In this document: one piece after another, positions 17,011 to 24,597 of the stretch
How the letters are laid out: the number at the start of each line of letters is the position of its first letter
How positions within the stretch are numbered: position 1 is the first letter of the stretch
Origin: Sellimonas caecigallum
GTDB taxonomy: Bacteria; Bacillota; Clostridia; Lachnospirales; Lachnospiraceae
Length of the DNA: 64,000 bases
Reading direction: 5' to 3'
Assembly: GCF_045038405.1 (NCBI RefSeq)
Contig: NZ_CP173660.1
Location: 248,001 to 312,000, forward strand
Made by a program: the position numbers and the translations under genes
Notes under the pieces: generated by a model
The model's input: the letters and a program-made list of their open reading frames with translations, nothing else
What the model was told of the DNA's origin: nothing
Database searches by the model: none

Positions 17011-17931
17011 ATGCCGATTCGTGTACAGAATGAGCTGCCTGCAAAAGAAATACTGGAGCAGGAAAATATATTTGTAATGGATGAGCACCGCGCCACCCAT
17101 CAGGACATCCGTCCTTTAAAGATCGGCCTTTTGAACCTGATGCCGCTCAAAGAAGATACGGAATTACAGCTTCTGCGCTCTTTTTCCAACACACCGCTCC
17201 AGGTAGATGTGACATTTGTCATGGTGTCCAACCATGAATCAAAAAACACGTCCGCCAACCATCTCAACAAATTTTATGTAAAATTTCAGGATATCAAAAA
17301 CCAAAAATTCGACGGTTTCATCATTACCGGTGCTCCTATCGAGCATCTCCGCTTTGAGGAAGTCGACTACTGGGATGAAATGAAAGAGATCATGGACTGG
17401 ACAAAGACAAATGTAACCTCCACGATCCACCTGTGCTGGGGAGCACAAGCTGCCTATTACTATCATTTCGGGATTGATAAATATCCGCTTGACAAAAAGC
17501 TTTTCGGTGTCTTTAAGCATCGTGTCCTGAATCGCAAGATCCCTCTTGTACGCGGATTTGACGACGTATTCTACGCGCCTCATTCCCGCCACACTCAAAT
17601 CGATCCGGAGAAAATCCGGGCCATAAGCGATCTTGTAATCCTGGCCGAATCCGATGAAGCAGGCATCTTCCTTTCCATGACAAAAGACGGCCGACAGATC
17701 TTCGTCATGGGACATCCGGAATATGACCGTATGACACTGGATCAGGAATACAAAAGAGATAAAGCAAAAGGTCTTCCGATCGATATCCCAGTCAATTACT
17801 ACCCGGATGACAACCCGGAAAATAAACCACTCCTTACATGGAGATCTAATGCCAATAATCTTTACACAAACTGGCTCAATTATTACGTTTATCAGGTAAC
17901 TCCGTACGATATGGTCGGGACACCGTTTTAA
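17011..17931 (+). CDS. metAA: Homoserine O-acetyltransferase (MetA family)
   Basis: Activates homoserine for methionine synthesis. 306 residues, full length. Catalytic residues are in place: Lys47, Cys142 in HLCWGAQA, His235 and Glu237 in MGHPEYD. Position 111 is Glu (TGAPIEHLRF). In characterised MetA enzymes Glu111 goes with acetyl-CoA and Gly111 with succinyl-CoA, so acetylation is predicted. AGGAGAGG lies seven bases before the ATG inside the end of the AI-2E family gene. I see no SAM riboswitch or Met T-box before the operon. Confidence 0.95.
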   Translation: MPIRVQNELPAKEILEQENIFVMDEHRATHQDIRPLKIGLLNLMPLKEDTELQLLRSFSNTPLQVDVTFVMVSNHESKNTSANHLNKFYVKFQDIKNQKFDGFIITGAPIEHLRFEEVDYWDEMKEIMDWTKTNVTSTIHLCWGAQAAYYYHFGIDKYPLDKKLFGVFKHRVLNRKIPLVRGFDDVFYAPHSRHTQIDPEKIRAISDLVILAESDEAGIFLSMTKDGRQIFVMGHPEYDRMTLDQEYKRDKAKGLPIDIPVNYYPDDNPENKPLLTWRSNANNLYTNWLNYYVYQVTPYDMVGTPF

Positions 17932-17942
17932 ATGTACCACGC

Positions 17943-17980
17943 AAAAACCTCCAAACTGACAGACAGTCTGGAGGTTTTTT
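17943..17980 (+). terminator. Terminator after metA
   Basis: CCTCCA-A-ACTG/AGT-C-TGGAGG stem with six Ts. Confidence 0.9.
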
Positions 17981-18017
17981 GGTTCAGTCATATTCTGACA
18001 GGGATTCAATTGTTCTT

Positions 18018-18332
18018 TTATCTGCACTTGAATGTTGCACACTCTGTGCCTTCACATGTGCAGGCTCCTCCGCCCTCTACGCTGATCTTTCCTGCCATGC
18101 ATTTGCATGACTCGTTATAGCAGCATTCCTGCGCTTTACAGTCGATCATGCTGACAGGGGAAGCTTCCATTGTGGCGTTGCTGTACGTGCCGCTCTTTCT
18201 CTCTTCAAAACTGTCACAACATGTATCGGACGCCTGTTTTGCCTGTTCTCCTCCGACATGGATCGCATCCAGGTTACAGTAATAGTTCTGATTGTGCATA
18301 CAGTTCTGCACGGTACATTTCAATTCTGGCAT
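18018..18332 (-). CDS. DUF1540 domain protein, Cys-rich
   Basis: 104-residue Cys-rich protein with two copies of the DUF1540 pattern: LKCTVQNCMHNQNYYCNLDAI near residues 4-24 (shown split in meaning: C-x4-C-x6-C) and MIDCKAQECCYNESCKCMAGKI near 61-82. The regular Cys spacing suggests metal binding; no function is established for the family. Strong TAAGGAGGT before the ATG. It follows thrS by 55 bases on the same strand and may be read from the same transcript. Confidence 0.85.
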   Translation of the reverse strand: MPELKCTVQNCMHNQNYYCNLDAIHVGGEQAKQASDTCCDSFEERKSGTYSNATMEASPVSMIDCKAQECCYNESCKCMAGKISVEGGGACTCEGTECATFKCR

Positions 18333-18387
18333 GTTTTCTACCTCCTTAGTTTTATTCAGAGTGTAGTATGCCCGAATATTTTGCCGT

Positions 18388-20313
18388 CTATTCTTCGGAT
18401 TTTACTTCACGTTTTGTTTTTTCAAAAATTTCTTTTTTGATATCGCCGATAAATTCATCGAGTGTTCTTTGTCCTTCATCTCCGGCAAACCGGCTTCTGA
18501 CTGACACAAGACCCTCTTCCTGTTCTTTTGCGCCTACCACAAGCATATACGGAATTTTCTGCATCTGAGCTTCCCTGATCTTGTATCCGATCTTTTCAGC
18601 TCTCGTGTCGATCTCCACGCGAATTCCGGCATTTTTCAATGCTTCAAACACACTCTGTGCATAATCCAGATATTTGTCGGAGATTGGAAGCACTTTTACC
18701 TGCACCGGAGCAAGCCATGTAGGGAATGCCCCTGCAAAATGTTCGATGAGAATACCAAGGAATCGTTCGATAGATCCGAATACAACCCGGTGAATCATGA
18801 TCGGACGATGTTTTTCTCCGTCTGCTCCTGTATATTCCAGCTGGAAACGCAGCGGAAGCTGGAAATCAAGCTGGATTGTTCCACACTGCCAAGTACGTCC
18901 AATGGAATCTTCCAGATGGAAATCAATCTTTGGCCCGTAGAATGCCCCATCCCCTTCGTTTACCACGTACGGAAGTCCGAGGGAGTCAAGTGCCTCTCTC
19001 AGGGCATCTGTTGCCATGTTCCAATCCTCATCGCTTCCCATGCTGTCTTCCGGGCGTGTGGACAGTTCCACATGGTATTTAAATCCAAACAGTGTGTAGA
19101 CTTCATCGATCAGTTCTGCCACACCGCGGATCTCATCTTTGATCTGCTCTGGAGTCATGAAGATATGGGCATCGTCCTGCGTGAAGCAGCGGACACGCAT
19201 AAGTCCATGCATCTGTCCGGATTTTTCATGACGGTGTACGATCCCAAGTTCTCCCATACGGAGCGGAAGATCACGGTAAGAACGCGGTTCTGATTCGTAT
19301 ACGAGGATACCGCCCGGACAGTTCATTGGTTTTACTGCAAAATCCTGCTCATCGATAACCGTTGTATACATATTTTCTTTGTAATGTCCCCAGTGTCCAC
19401 TTGTCTCCCACAGATGTCTGCTCAGCATGATCGGAGTGGAAATCTCAACGTACCCGTGTTTTGTATGAATGTCTCTCCAGTATTCCAGAAGTGCGTTTTT
19501 CAGCGCCATTCCTTTCGGAAGGAAGAATGGGAATCCAGGTCCTTCCTCTCTCATCATAAAGAGGCCAAGTTCCTTTCCAAGCTTTCTGTGATCGCGCTTT
19601 TTAGCCTCTTCCAGTCTTTCCAGATATTCGTCCAGATCTGCCTTCTTTGTGAAGGAAGTTCCGTAGATTCTTGTAAGCATCTTGTTTTTCTCGTCGCCTC
19701 TCCAGTACGCTCCCGCAAGGCTTGTGAGCTTGAACGCCTTGACCGGTTTTGTGCTCATCAGGTGCGGTCCTGCGCAAAGGTCCGTGAATTCTCCCTGTCT
19801 GTAGAAGCTGATCACGGCATCCTCCGGAAGATCCTCGATAAGCTCCACTTTATACGGTTCTTCCTTTTCCTTCATCAAGGCGATAGCTTCCTCTCTCGGA
19901 AGAGTAAATGACTCGATAGGAAGTGCTTCTTTTACGATCTTTTTCATTTCTTTTTCGATTTTTTCCAGATCATCTGTTGTAAACGGAGTCTCTCTGTCCA
20001 CGTCATAATAGAACCCATCCGCGATAGCCGGTCCGATCGCCAGTTTTGTATCCGGATACAGTCTCTTTACCGCCTGTGCAAGGATGTGGGAAGAAGTATG
20101 ACGGAATGTATCCCGTCCTCCTTCGTCGTTAAATGTAAGGATGTTCAGCTCACAGTCTTCTGACAGGACTGTCCTTAAATCTACGACTTCTCCATTTACT
20201 TCCCCCGCCATGGCAACTCTGGCGAGCCCTTCGCTGATATCCGCCGCAATATCAATTACGGACTTACTTTCGTTATATTCCTTTACGGAACCATCTTTCA
20301 ATGTAATCTTCAT
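18388..20313 (-). CDS. thrS: Threonine--tRNA ligase
   Basis: 641 residues, full length. Domains in order: TGS (1-62), the SAD editing domain with the Zn/editing set His72, His76, Cys180, His184 (HTSSH and CAGPH), the class II catalytic core (motif 2 region FAVKPMNCPGG with zinc-binding Cys332), and the C-terminal anticodon domain. It charges tRNA-Thr and clears mis-charged serine. AAGGAG lies seven bases before the ATG. It is the second gene after a Thr T-box, 33 bases behind an aldo/keto reductase. Confidence 0.98.
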   Translation of the reverse strand: MKITLKDGSVKEYNESKSVIDIAADISEGLARVAMAGEVNGEVVDLRTVLSEDCELNILTFNDEGGRDTFRHTSSHILAQAVKRLYPDTKLAIGPAIADGFYYDVDRETPFTTDDLEKIEKEMKKIVKEALPIESFTLPREEAIALMKEKEEPYKVELIEDLPEDAVISFYRQGEFTDLCAGPHLMSTKPVKAFKLTSLAGAYWRGDEKNKMLTRIYGTSFTKKADLDEYLERLEEAKKRDHRKLGKELGLFMMREEGPGFPFFLPKGMALKNALLEYWRDIHTKHGYVEISTPIMLSRHLWETSGHWGHYKENMYTTVIDEQDFAVKPMNCPGGILVYESEPRSYRDLPLRMGELGIVHRHEKSGQMHGLMRVRCFTQDDAHIFMTPEQIKDEIRGVAELIDEVYTLFGFKYHVELSTRPEDSMGSDEDWNMATDALREALDSLGLPYVVNEGDGAFYGPKIDFHLEDSIGRTWQCGTIQLDFQLPLRFQLEYTGADGEKHRPIMIHRVVFGSIERFLGILIEHFAGAFPTWLAPVQVKVLPISDKYLDYAQSVFEALKNAGIRVEIDTRAEKIGYKIREAQMQKIPYMLVVGAKEQEEGLVSVRSRFAGDEGQRTLDEFIGDIKKEIFEKTKREVKSEE

Positions 20314-20346
20314 CTCATATCTCCTTTTCTTATTTTTTCATATTCT

Positions 20347-21204
20347 CTATTTCAGCATGACGCGTTCCCGGTCCGGATGTTCCCCCGACCATCCCGTCGG
20401 CGGCATCGTGTCCAGACGGCACATGTCTTCCATACTGATTTCAAAACCGAAAACATCTTTATTGTTCTTCATCCTTTCCTCGGACGATGCCTTCGGGATC
20501 GGTATGACTCCTTTCTGGAGAGCATATCGAAGGCAGATCTGTGCTGGAGAAACCTGATATTTCGTAGAGAGTTCCTCGATGAGCCTATCGTCCATGACAC
20601 GCGCTCTCCCAAGAGGGCTCCACGCCTGCACCCAAATCCCTTTTTCCTTGCAGTGCCTTACCGCTGCTTCCTGGGTATATCCCGGATGAAACTCCAGCTG
20701 ATCTACCGCCGGAACAATCCTGCACGTTTTCAAAAGGCTTTCGATATGGTGCGGAAGAAAATTGCTAAGTCCGATTGCCCTTATCTTCCCTTCCTCACAC
20801 AATTCTTCCATCGCTTTCCACGTCTCCCGATCCAGCTCCTCCCAGTCATCGTAGTCTGGAGTCGGCTTCGGCCAATGGATCAGATATAGATCCAAGTAGT
20901 CTGTCCCGAGATTTTTCAGTGTCCTCGTGAAAGCCTTTTTTGTATTTTCGTATCCCATTTCATCTTTCCAGACTTTGGACACGATGAAAAATTCTTTCCT
21001 CGGTATACCACTTTCCCGGATCGCCTCCCCGACATACTTCTCCGTCCCATAAAAAGAGGCCGTATCCAGATACCGGTACCCACAGCGGATCGCCTTTCTG
21101 ATCACTTCCGACGTATCTCCTTTTACCGCTTTGTATGTGCCAAATCCTATAGCCGGAATTTGGACTCCGTTGTTCAAAGTGATAAGTTCCTTGATCTGTT
21201 CCAT
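20347..21204 (-). CDS. Aldo/keto reductase
   Basis: 285-residue NADPH-dependent AKR. The tetrad is present: Asp47, Tyr52 (YLDTASFYGTE), Lys77 (VSKVWKDE) and His110 (LIHWPKP). The C-terminal NADPH motif IPIPKASSEERMKNN is typical of the 2,5-diketo-gluconate reductase-like group. Substrate unknown. It lies between the Thr T-box terminator and thrS, with its own GGAGAGG site, so its expression should rise when tRNA-Thr is uncharged. This placement is unusual and hints at a link with threonine-derived aldehydes or ketones, but that is speculation. Confidence 0.92.
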   Translation of the reverse strand: MEQIKELITLNNGVQIPAIGFGTYKAVKGDTSEVIRKAIRCGYRYLDTASFYGTEKYVGEAIRESGIPRKEFFIVSKVWKDEMGYENTKKAFTRTLKNLGTDYLDLYLIHWPKPTPDYDDWEELDRETWKAMEELCEEGKIRAIGLSNFLPHHIESLLKTCRIVPAVDQLEFHPGYTQEAAVRHCKEKGIWVQAWSPLGRARVMDDRLIEELSTKYQVSPAQICLRYALQKGVIPIPKASSEERMKNNKDVFGFEISMEDMCRLDTMPPTGWSGEHPDRERVMLK

Positions 21205-21238
21205 ATCCCTCTCCTTTCAAAACAGAGTTTTTTTGCCA

Positions 21239-21488
21239 TAAAAAATCCCCTGCAGCTTTCACACTGCAAGGGACGAGTATTTCAACCCGCGGTTCCACCC
21301 CGCTTATGTGCCTTTACATGGCACACATCTCATTTGAATGATAACGGTTTCAAGCCGGGCGGTTTTGCCGCCGCTCAGAGGTAGTTTTCAGATGGTTCCG
21401 TGATAAAGGGCTTCCAGCCTTAGACCCTTCTCTCTGTATCCTTTCCGCATCCTACTCGTCTCTTCAACGCATTTGCCTTTTACTATGG
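21239..21488 (-). promoter_or_regulatory. T-box riboswitch, Thr specifier, controlling AKR and thrS
   Basis: Minus-strand leader with Stem I (GACGAGTAGG carrying the AGTA motif), the T-box GGGTGGAACCGCGG at about 21287-21300, and a terminator CCCTTGCAG/CTGCAGGGG followed by Ts (21239-21272). The specifier is ACC at 21394-21396 in the context GA-ACC-A, reading tRNA-Thr, which fits thrS downstream. The T-box variable base is A, expected to pair with U73 of tRNA-Thr. Confidence 0.93.
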
Positions 21489-21493
21489 TTCTC

Positions 21494-21522
21494 ATTATAA
21501 TCACTGCTATTTTATTTGTCAA
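21494..21522 (-). promoter_or_regulatory. Consensus promoter of the Thr T-box operon
   Basis: TTGACA (21517-21522), 17 bases, TATAAT (21494-21499) on the minus strand. The -35 overlaps the end of the DUF218 gene. Confidence 0.9.
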
Positions 21523-22261
21523 TGCTCATTTTGCCTGCTTTCCATATCCTCCGAACCGGAAATACGAGAACAGCCAATATCTCTCGGAGCAGATAATTGA
21601 GAAAAAGCACCGGCTCTGACTTTGCCGTGACCGGGTAAAGATTCTCATAGCCCACATATTTTCCGAGCATGACTGCCCGATACATGTGAAAACTGTTCGT
21701 CACGACTCCTGTCCTCTTCTTTTTACTGTCTGGAACTTCTTCAATGGAATACTTCATATTTTCCTCTGTGGATGTGGATTTTCCTTCCCGGACGATACGG
21801 CTTTTTAGAATACCGGCCTCTTCCAGATAGGACGCCATCGCCTCCGCCTCTGAGATATCTTCTCCTTTTCCTTTGCCTCCGGACACGATCGCCTTTGTGT
21901 CTGGATTTTCCTGCAGATACCGGAAGGCTTTCTCAAGTCTCAGGCGGAGGGAAATGGTAATCCTCCTGCCATCTACCTTTGCACCCAGCACGATCAGGTA
22001 ATCAAGCCTCTTTTCTTCCGGCTTTCTCAAAAGAAACACCATCCGAATGAAAATAAAGAAAACAGCGGCGCAGAACACCGTCCCTGCAGCCGCTGAAATG
22101 ATCTTTATCGTTTCCGGTATCTGACTCCGGCATACTTCTGCAAAAATCAGAACTATCCCTGAAAAAAGCCATACCCGGGAAAATGTGGCATTCCACCTTC
22201 TCACATACACACATATGACCGCATAGTAAAGAAGGAACAGAACTCCTGCTGTCTGCAGCAT
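21512..22261 (-). CDS. YdcF/SanA-like DUF218 membrane protein
   Basis: 249 residues. Three hydrophobic segments in the first 75 residues are followed by the DUF218 domain: DYLIVLGAKVDGRRITISLRLRL near 90, VSGGKGKGEDISEAEAMASYLEE near 125, and REGKSTSTEENM near 155, with VVTNSFHMYRA near 180. Relatives (YdcF, ElyC, SanA) act in envelope maintenance, some binding nucleotide-like ligands; exact role unknown. Its ATG overlaps the stop of the SEC-C gene (TAATG), a sign of translational coupling. Confidence 0.88.
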   Translation of the reverse strand: MLQTAGVLFLLYYAVICVYVRRWNATFSRVWLFSGIVLIFAEVCRSQIPETIKIISAAAGTVFCAAVFFIFIRMVFLLRKPEEKRLDYLIVLGAKVDGRRITISLRLRLEKAFRYLQENPDTKAIVSGGKGKGEDISEAEAMASYLEEAGILKSRIVREGKSTSTEENMKYSIEEVPDSKKKRTGVVTNSFHMYRAVMLGKYVGYENLYPVTAKSEPVLFLNYLLREILAVLVFPVRRIWKAGKMSIDK

Positions 22262-22770
22262 TAGTTTTTGCCGCAGCAGTGTTTATATTTCTTTCCGCTT
22301 CCGCACGGACACGGATCGTTTCTTCCGATTTTCTTTCCTTCTCTCACAAATGTGTGCATTTTCTTTGCTTCTTTGTAAAGAGCCTTCTGCTGCTCTTCGG
22401 AAAGAAGGATATTCCACTGCGGAAGTCCGTACAGCCAGTCTGCCTTCGCATCTACCATATTTTTGTACAGTTTTTCTTTATCGTAAATCAATGTGACTTC
22501 TGTGTTCTCATCCATCGTCTCGATCGGGTTTTCCTGTACGAGGCTTTCATTGATACCATCCAGAAAGCCAACCATTGTCATAAGCTCCACGCCGTACTTT
22601 TCAGCCAGCTCTTTTACTGTACCTTTCACTTTCTCATCCGGATTGGAAAGCAGTTTTTCATAAATCCCTTTCTCGATCTGGAAATAAGCTCCCCAGAATT
22701 TTTCCAGTTGATCTTTTGTCATTTCTCTGGAATAGGCTGTCTCTCTCCATTGTTCTAATAACGTACTCAT
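22261..22770 (-). CDS. SEC-C metal-binding domain protein
   Basis: 169 residues. The C-terminus is a SEC-C zinc motif, RNDPCPCGSGKKYKHCCGKN, as at the end of SecA, but there is no SecA motor. The N-terminal part is helical and acidic with no family I recognise. Such proteins are common in Clostridia without a known role. GGAG lies ten bases before the ATG. It is first in a two-gene operon with the DUF218 protein. Confidence 0.85.
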   Translation of the reverse strand: MSTLLEQWRETAYSREMTKDQLEKFWGAYFQIEKGIYEKLLSNPDEKVKGTVKELAEKYGVELMTMVGFLDGINESLVQENPIETMDENTEVTLIYDKEKLYKNMVDAKADWLYGLPQWNILLSEEQQKALYKEAKKMHTFVREGKKIGRNDPCPCGSGKKYKHCCGKN

Positions 22771-22793
22771 TTCACGAATTCTCCTTTGCCTTT

Positions 22794-22814
22794 ATATTCC
22801 TCGATAAGGAATAT
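22794..22814. promoter_or_regulatory. Palindrome at the SEC-C gene start site
   Basis: Perfect 8-bp arms ATATTCCT/AGGAATAT with a five-base centre. It overlaps the minus-strand -10 box and transcription start, so it could be an operator or a 5' hairpin. Confidence 0.5.
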
Positions 22815-22841
22815 TATATAACACGCATGTCCGGATTGCAA
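22813..22841 (-). promoter_or_regulatory. Sigma-A promoter of SEC-C gene
   Basis: TTGCAA (22836-22841), 17 bases, TATAAT (22813-22818) on the minus strand. Confidence 0.75.
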
Positions 22842-22861
22842 GCAAAACCCTCCGCCAAGCC

Positions 22862-22890
22862 TTGCTTTTCCACTTGTTTTTCTATATAAT
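22862..22890 (+). promoter_or_regulatory. Sigma-A promoter of small membrane protein gene
   Basis: TTGCTT (22862-22867), 17 bases, TATAAT (22885-22890). Confidence 0.8.
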
Positions 22891-22924
22891 AAAAACAGTT
22901 TCAAAGCTTACGGAGGGTCTATTC

Positions 22925-23155
22925 ATGAAAAAAACAAAGCGCATTCTCGCATGGATCGGGATCATCCTTCTGATCGCCATGTACGGCAGTACTCTTCTCT
23001 TTGCCCTGATCGATCATTCCAAAACTCAGGGATTTTTGAAGGCATCTATCGCCTGTACGATCTTCGTGCCGCTCCTTCTCTACGCATATACGATGTTCTA
23101 CCGGTTTTCACACCATGATTCCGGAGAAGATGAAGATGATGAAAATAAGTTTTAA
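22925..23155 (+). CDS. Small two-TM membrane protein, unknown function
   Basis: 76 residues, no family recognised. MKKTKR is followed by two hydrophobic helices (about residues 8-27 and 37-55), then a strongly acidic tail (DSGEDEDDENKF), so both ends should be cytoplasmic. The ATG at 22925 has ACGGAGGG about seven bases upstream and lies 35 bases after a good promoter; an earlier in-frame ATG at 22862 overlaps the -35 box and is rejected. It diverges from the SEC-C gene and its last bases meet a small ORF on the other strand. Confidence 0.8.
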   Translation: MKKTKRILAWIGIILLIAMYGSTLLFALIDHSKTQGFLKASIACTIFVPLLLYAYTMFYRFSHHDSGEDEDDENKF

Positions 23156-23298
23156 CTCATCCAAAGCAGGGGAACCATCCTGCTTTCTTTTGTCGTCTCT
23201 CTCTCTTCTTTTTCTTCTCTTCTGATCCGTTCTCGTTTACTCAAGTATTCTTCTATCGTCAGCACTTCGATCGTGTCTGTCCATCTGTTCTGCTGCAT
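23152..23298 (-). CDS. Possible 48-residue small protein
   Basis: ORF of 48 codons with an AAAGGAGG site seven bases before the ATG at 23298 and a TATAAT at 23330-23335 upstream, though no good -35 is visible. The protein starts MQQNRWTDTIEVLTIEEYLSK and continues with a highly charged Arg/Glu/Lys helix. It is not a shadow of another gene apart from four bases shared with the converging membrane protein gene. It accounts for part of the 350-base gap before asnA; nothing else is seen there except the asnA promoter. Confidence 0.5.
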   Translation of the reverse strand: MQQNRWTDTIEVLTIEEYLSKRERIRREEKEERETTKESRMVPLLWMS

Positions 23299-23440
23299 GA
23301 TCCTGCCTCCTTTTCTTTTCGGTATCTTCATTATATGCTCCTGCTCCTGGAATTATGACATTTCCATCATAACCTTCTTCTGTGTCTATTGTATGGAAAA
23401 ATTCGAAACCATTTTTGTTTTTATTTCATCACTTTATCTC

Positions 23441-23469
23441 TTGACAGTGCGAAAGTTTTATTTTAAACT
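23441..23469 (+). promoter_or_regulatory. Probable promoter of asnA
   Basis: TTGACA (23441-23446), 17 bases, TAAACT (23464-23469; weak -10). Confidence 0.6.
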
Positions 23470-23502
23470 AGAAACTGATTTTCTAAAGGAGGACTAAATG
23501 AT

Positions 23503-24513
23503 ATGAAGCAATTGATAATACCAGACGGCTATGCATCTCCCCTTTCCATCCGCGAGACTGAGGTTGCCATAAAAGAAGTGAAAGACCATTTTGAGCGTTC
23601 CCTTGCCAAAAATCTTCATTTGACCCGTGTTTCCGCTCCTCTTTTCGTGAAACCGGAATCCGGATTGAACGACAACTTAAATGGTGTGGAGCGTCCTGTC
23701 TCTTTCGGGATCCGAGAACAGGATGATGCCAATGTAGAGATCGTACACTCTCTTGCCAAATGGAAACGGTATGCTTTAAAACGCTATGGCTTTCATTCAG
23801 GCGAAGGGCTCTACACAGACATGAGCGCCATCCGGCGGGATGAAGACACCGACAATCTGCACTCTATCTATGTGGATCAGTGGGATTGGGAAAAAGTAAT
23901 CTCCAGGGAAGAGCGAAACGATGAGACACTGGAGTACACCGTGCGAAAAGTTTACGCCGCTTTAAAAGAGACTGAACATTTCATGGCAAGAAGATACAAT
24001 TACATAGATGAGATTCTTCCGGATGAGATTACTTTTATCACTTCCCAGGAACTGGAAGATATGTATCCGGATTCTGACCCAAAAGAACGGGAATATTTGT
24101 TTGCCAAAAAGAAAAAGGCAATTTTTATCAAACAGATCGGAAAAACTCTCGCCTCCGGCAAAAAGCATGACGGACGTGCCCCGGACTACGATGACTGGGA
24201 TCTGAACGGGGATATCATCGTATACTATCCGGTTCTGGATATCGCACTGGAACTCTCTTCGATGGGAATCCGCGTGGATGAAGAGTCTCTTGCGCGTCAG
24301 CTTACTTTGGCAGGATGCGAAGACCGGGCTCATCTCGATTTTCAGAAATCTCTTTTGAACGGTAAGCTCCCATACACTGTCGGCGGCGGAATTGGACAGT
24401 CCCGCATCTGTATGTTTTATTTGAGAAAAGCTCATATCGGCGAAGTACAGTCCTCTATCTGGCCAGATGATATTTCAAAAGCAGCTGTCGAAAGCGGTAT
24501 TCATCTTTTGTAA
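23503..24513 (+). CDS. asnA: Aspartate--ammonia ligase (asparagine synthetase A)
   Basis: Makes asparagine from aspartate, ammonia and ATP. 336 residues, full length. It has the class II aminoacyl-tRNA-synthetase-like fold signatures of AsnA: VSAPLFV near residue 45, GLNDNLNGVERPVSF near 54, YTDMSAIRRDE near 106, YVDQWDWE near 122, and the C-terminal GGGIGQSRICMF. The ATG at 23503 has AAAGGAGG about ten bases upstream; an ATG at 23498 is out of frame. No Asn T-box was seen before it. Confidence 0.97.
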   Translation: MKQLIIPDGYASPLSIRETEVAIKEVKDHFERSLAKNLHLTRVSAPLFVKPESGLNDNLNGVERPVSFGIREQDDANVEIVHSLAKWKRYALKRYGFHSGEGLYTDMSAIRRDEDTDNLHSIYVDQWDWEKVISREERNDETLEYTVRKVYAALKETEHFMARRYNYIDEILPDEITFITSQELEDMYPDSDPKEREYLFAKKKKAIFIKQIGKTLASGKKHDGRAPDYDDWDLNGDIIVYYPVLDIALELSSMGIRVDEESLARQLTLAGCEDRAHLDFQKSLLNGKLPYTVGGGIGQSRICMFYLRKAHIGEVQSSIWPDDISKAAVESGIHLL

Positions 24514-24540
24514 AAAACGGTACTGTCTTTCCTTGAAAAC

Positions 24541-24579
24541 AAAAACTCCCGCCCCTCAAGCAAAGGGTGGGAGTTTTTA
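24541..24579. terminator. Bidirectional terminator asnA/purA
   Basis: ACTCCC-G-CCC/GGG-T-GGGAGT stem with A and T tracts on either side, between converging genes. Confidence 0.9.
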
Positions 24580-24597
24580 TTGTTCTCTTTTGCTTTT

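Noticed and set aside
23273..23497. 74-codon plus-strand ORF before asnA
   Set aside because: It overlaps the asnA promoter, lacks a ribosome site and looks like random hydrophobic sequence.
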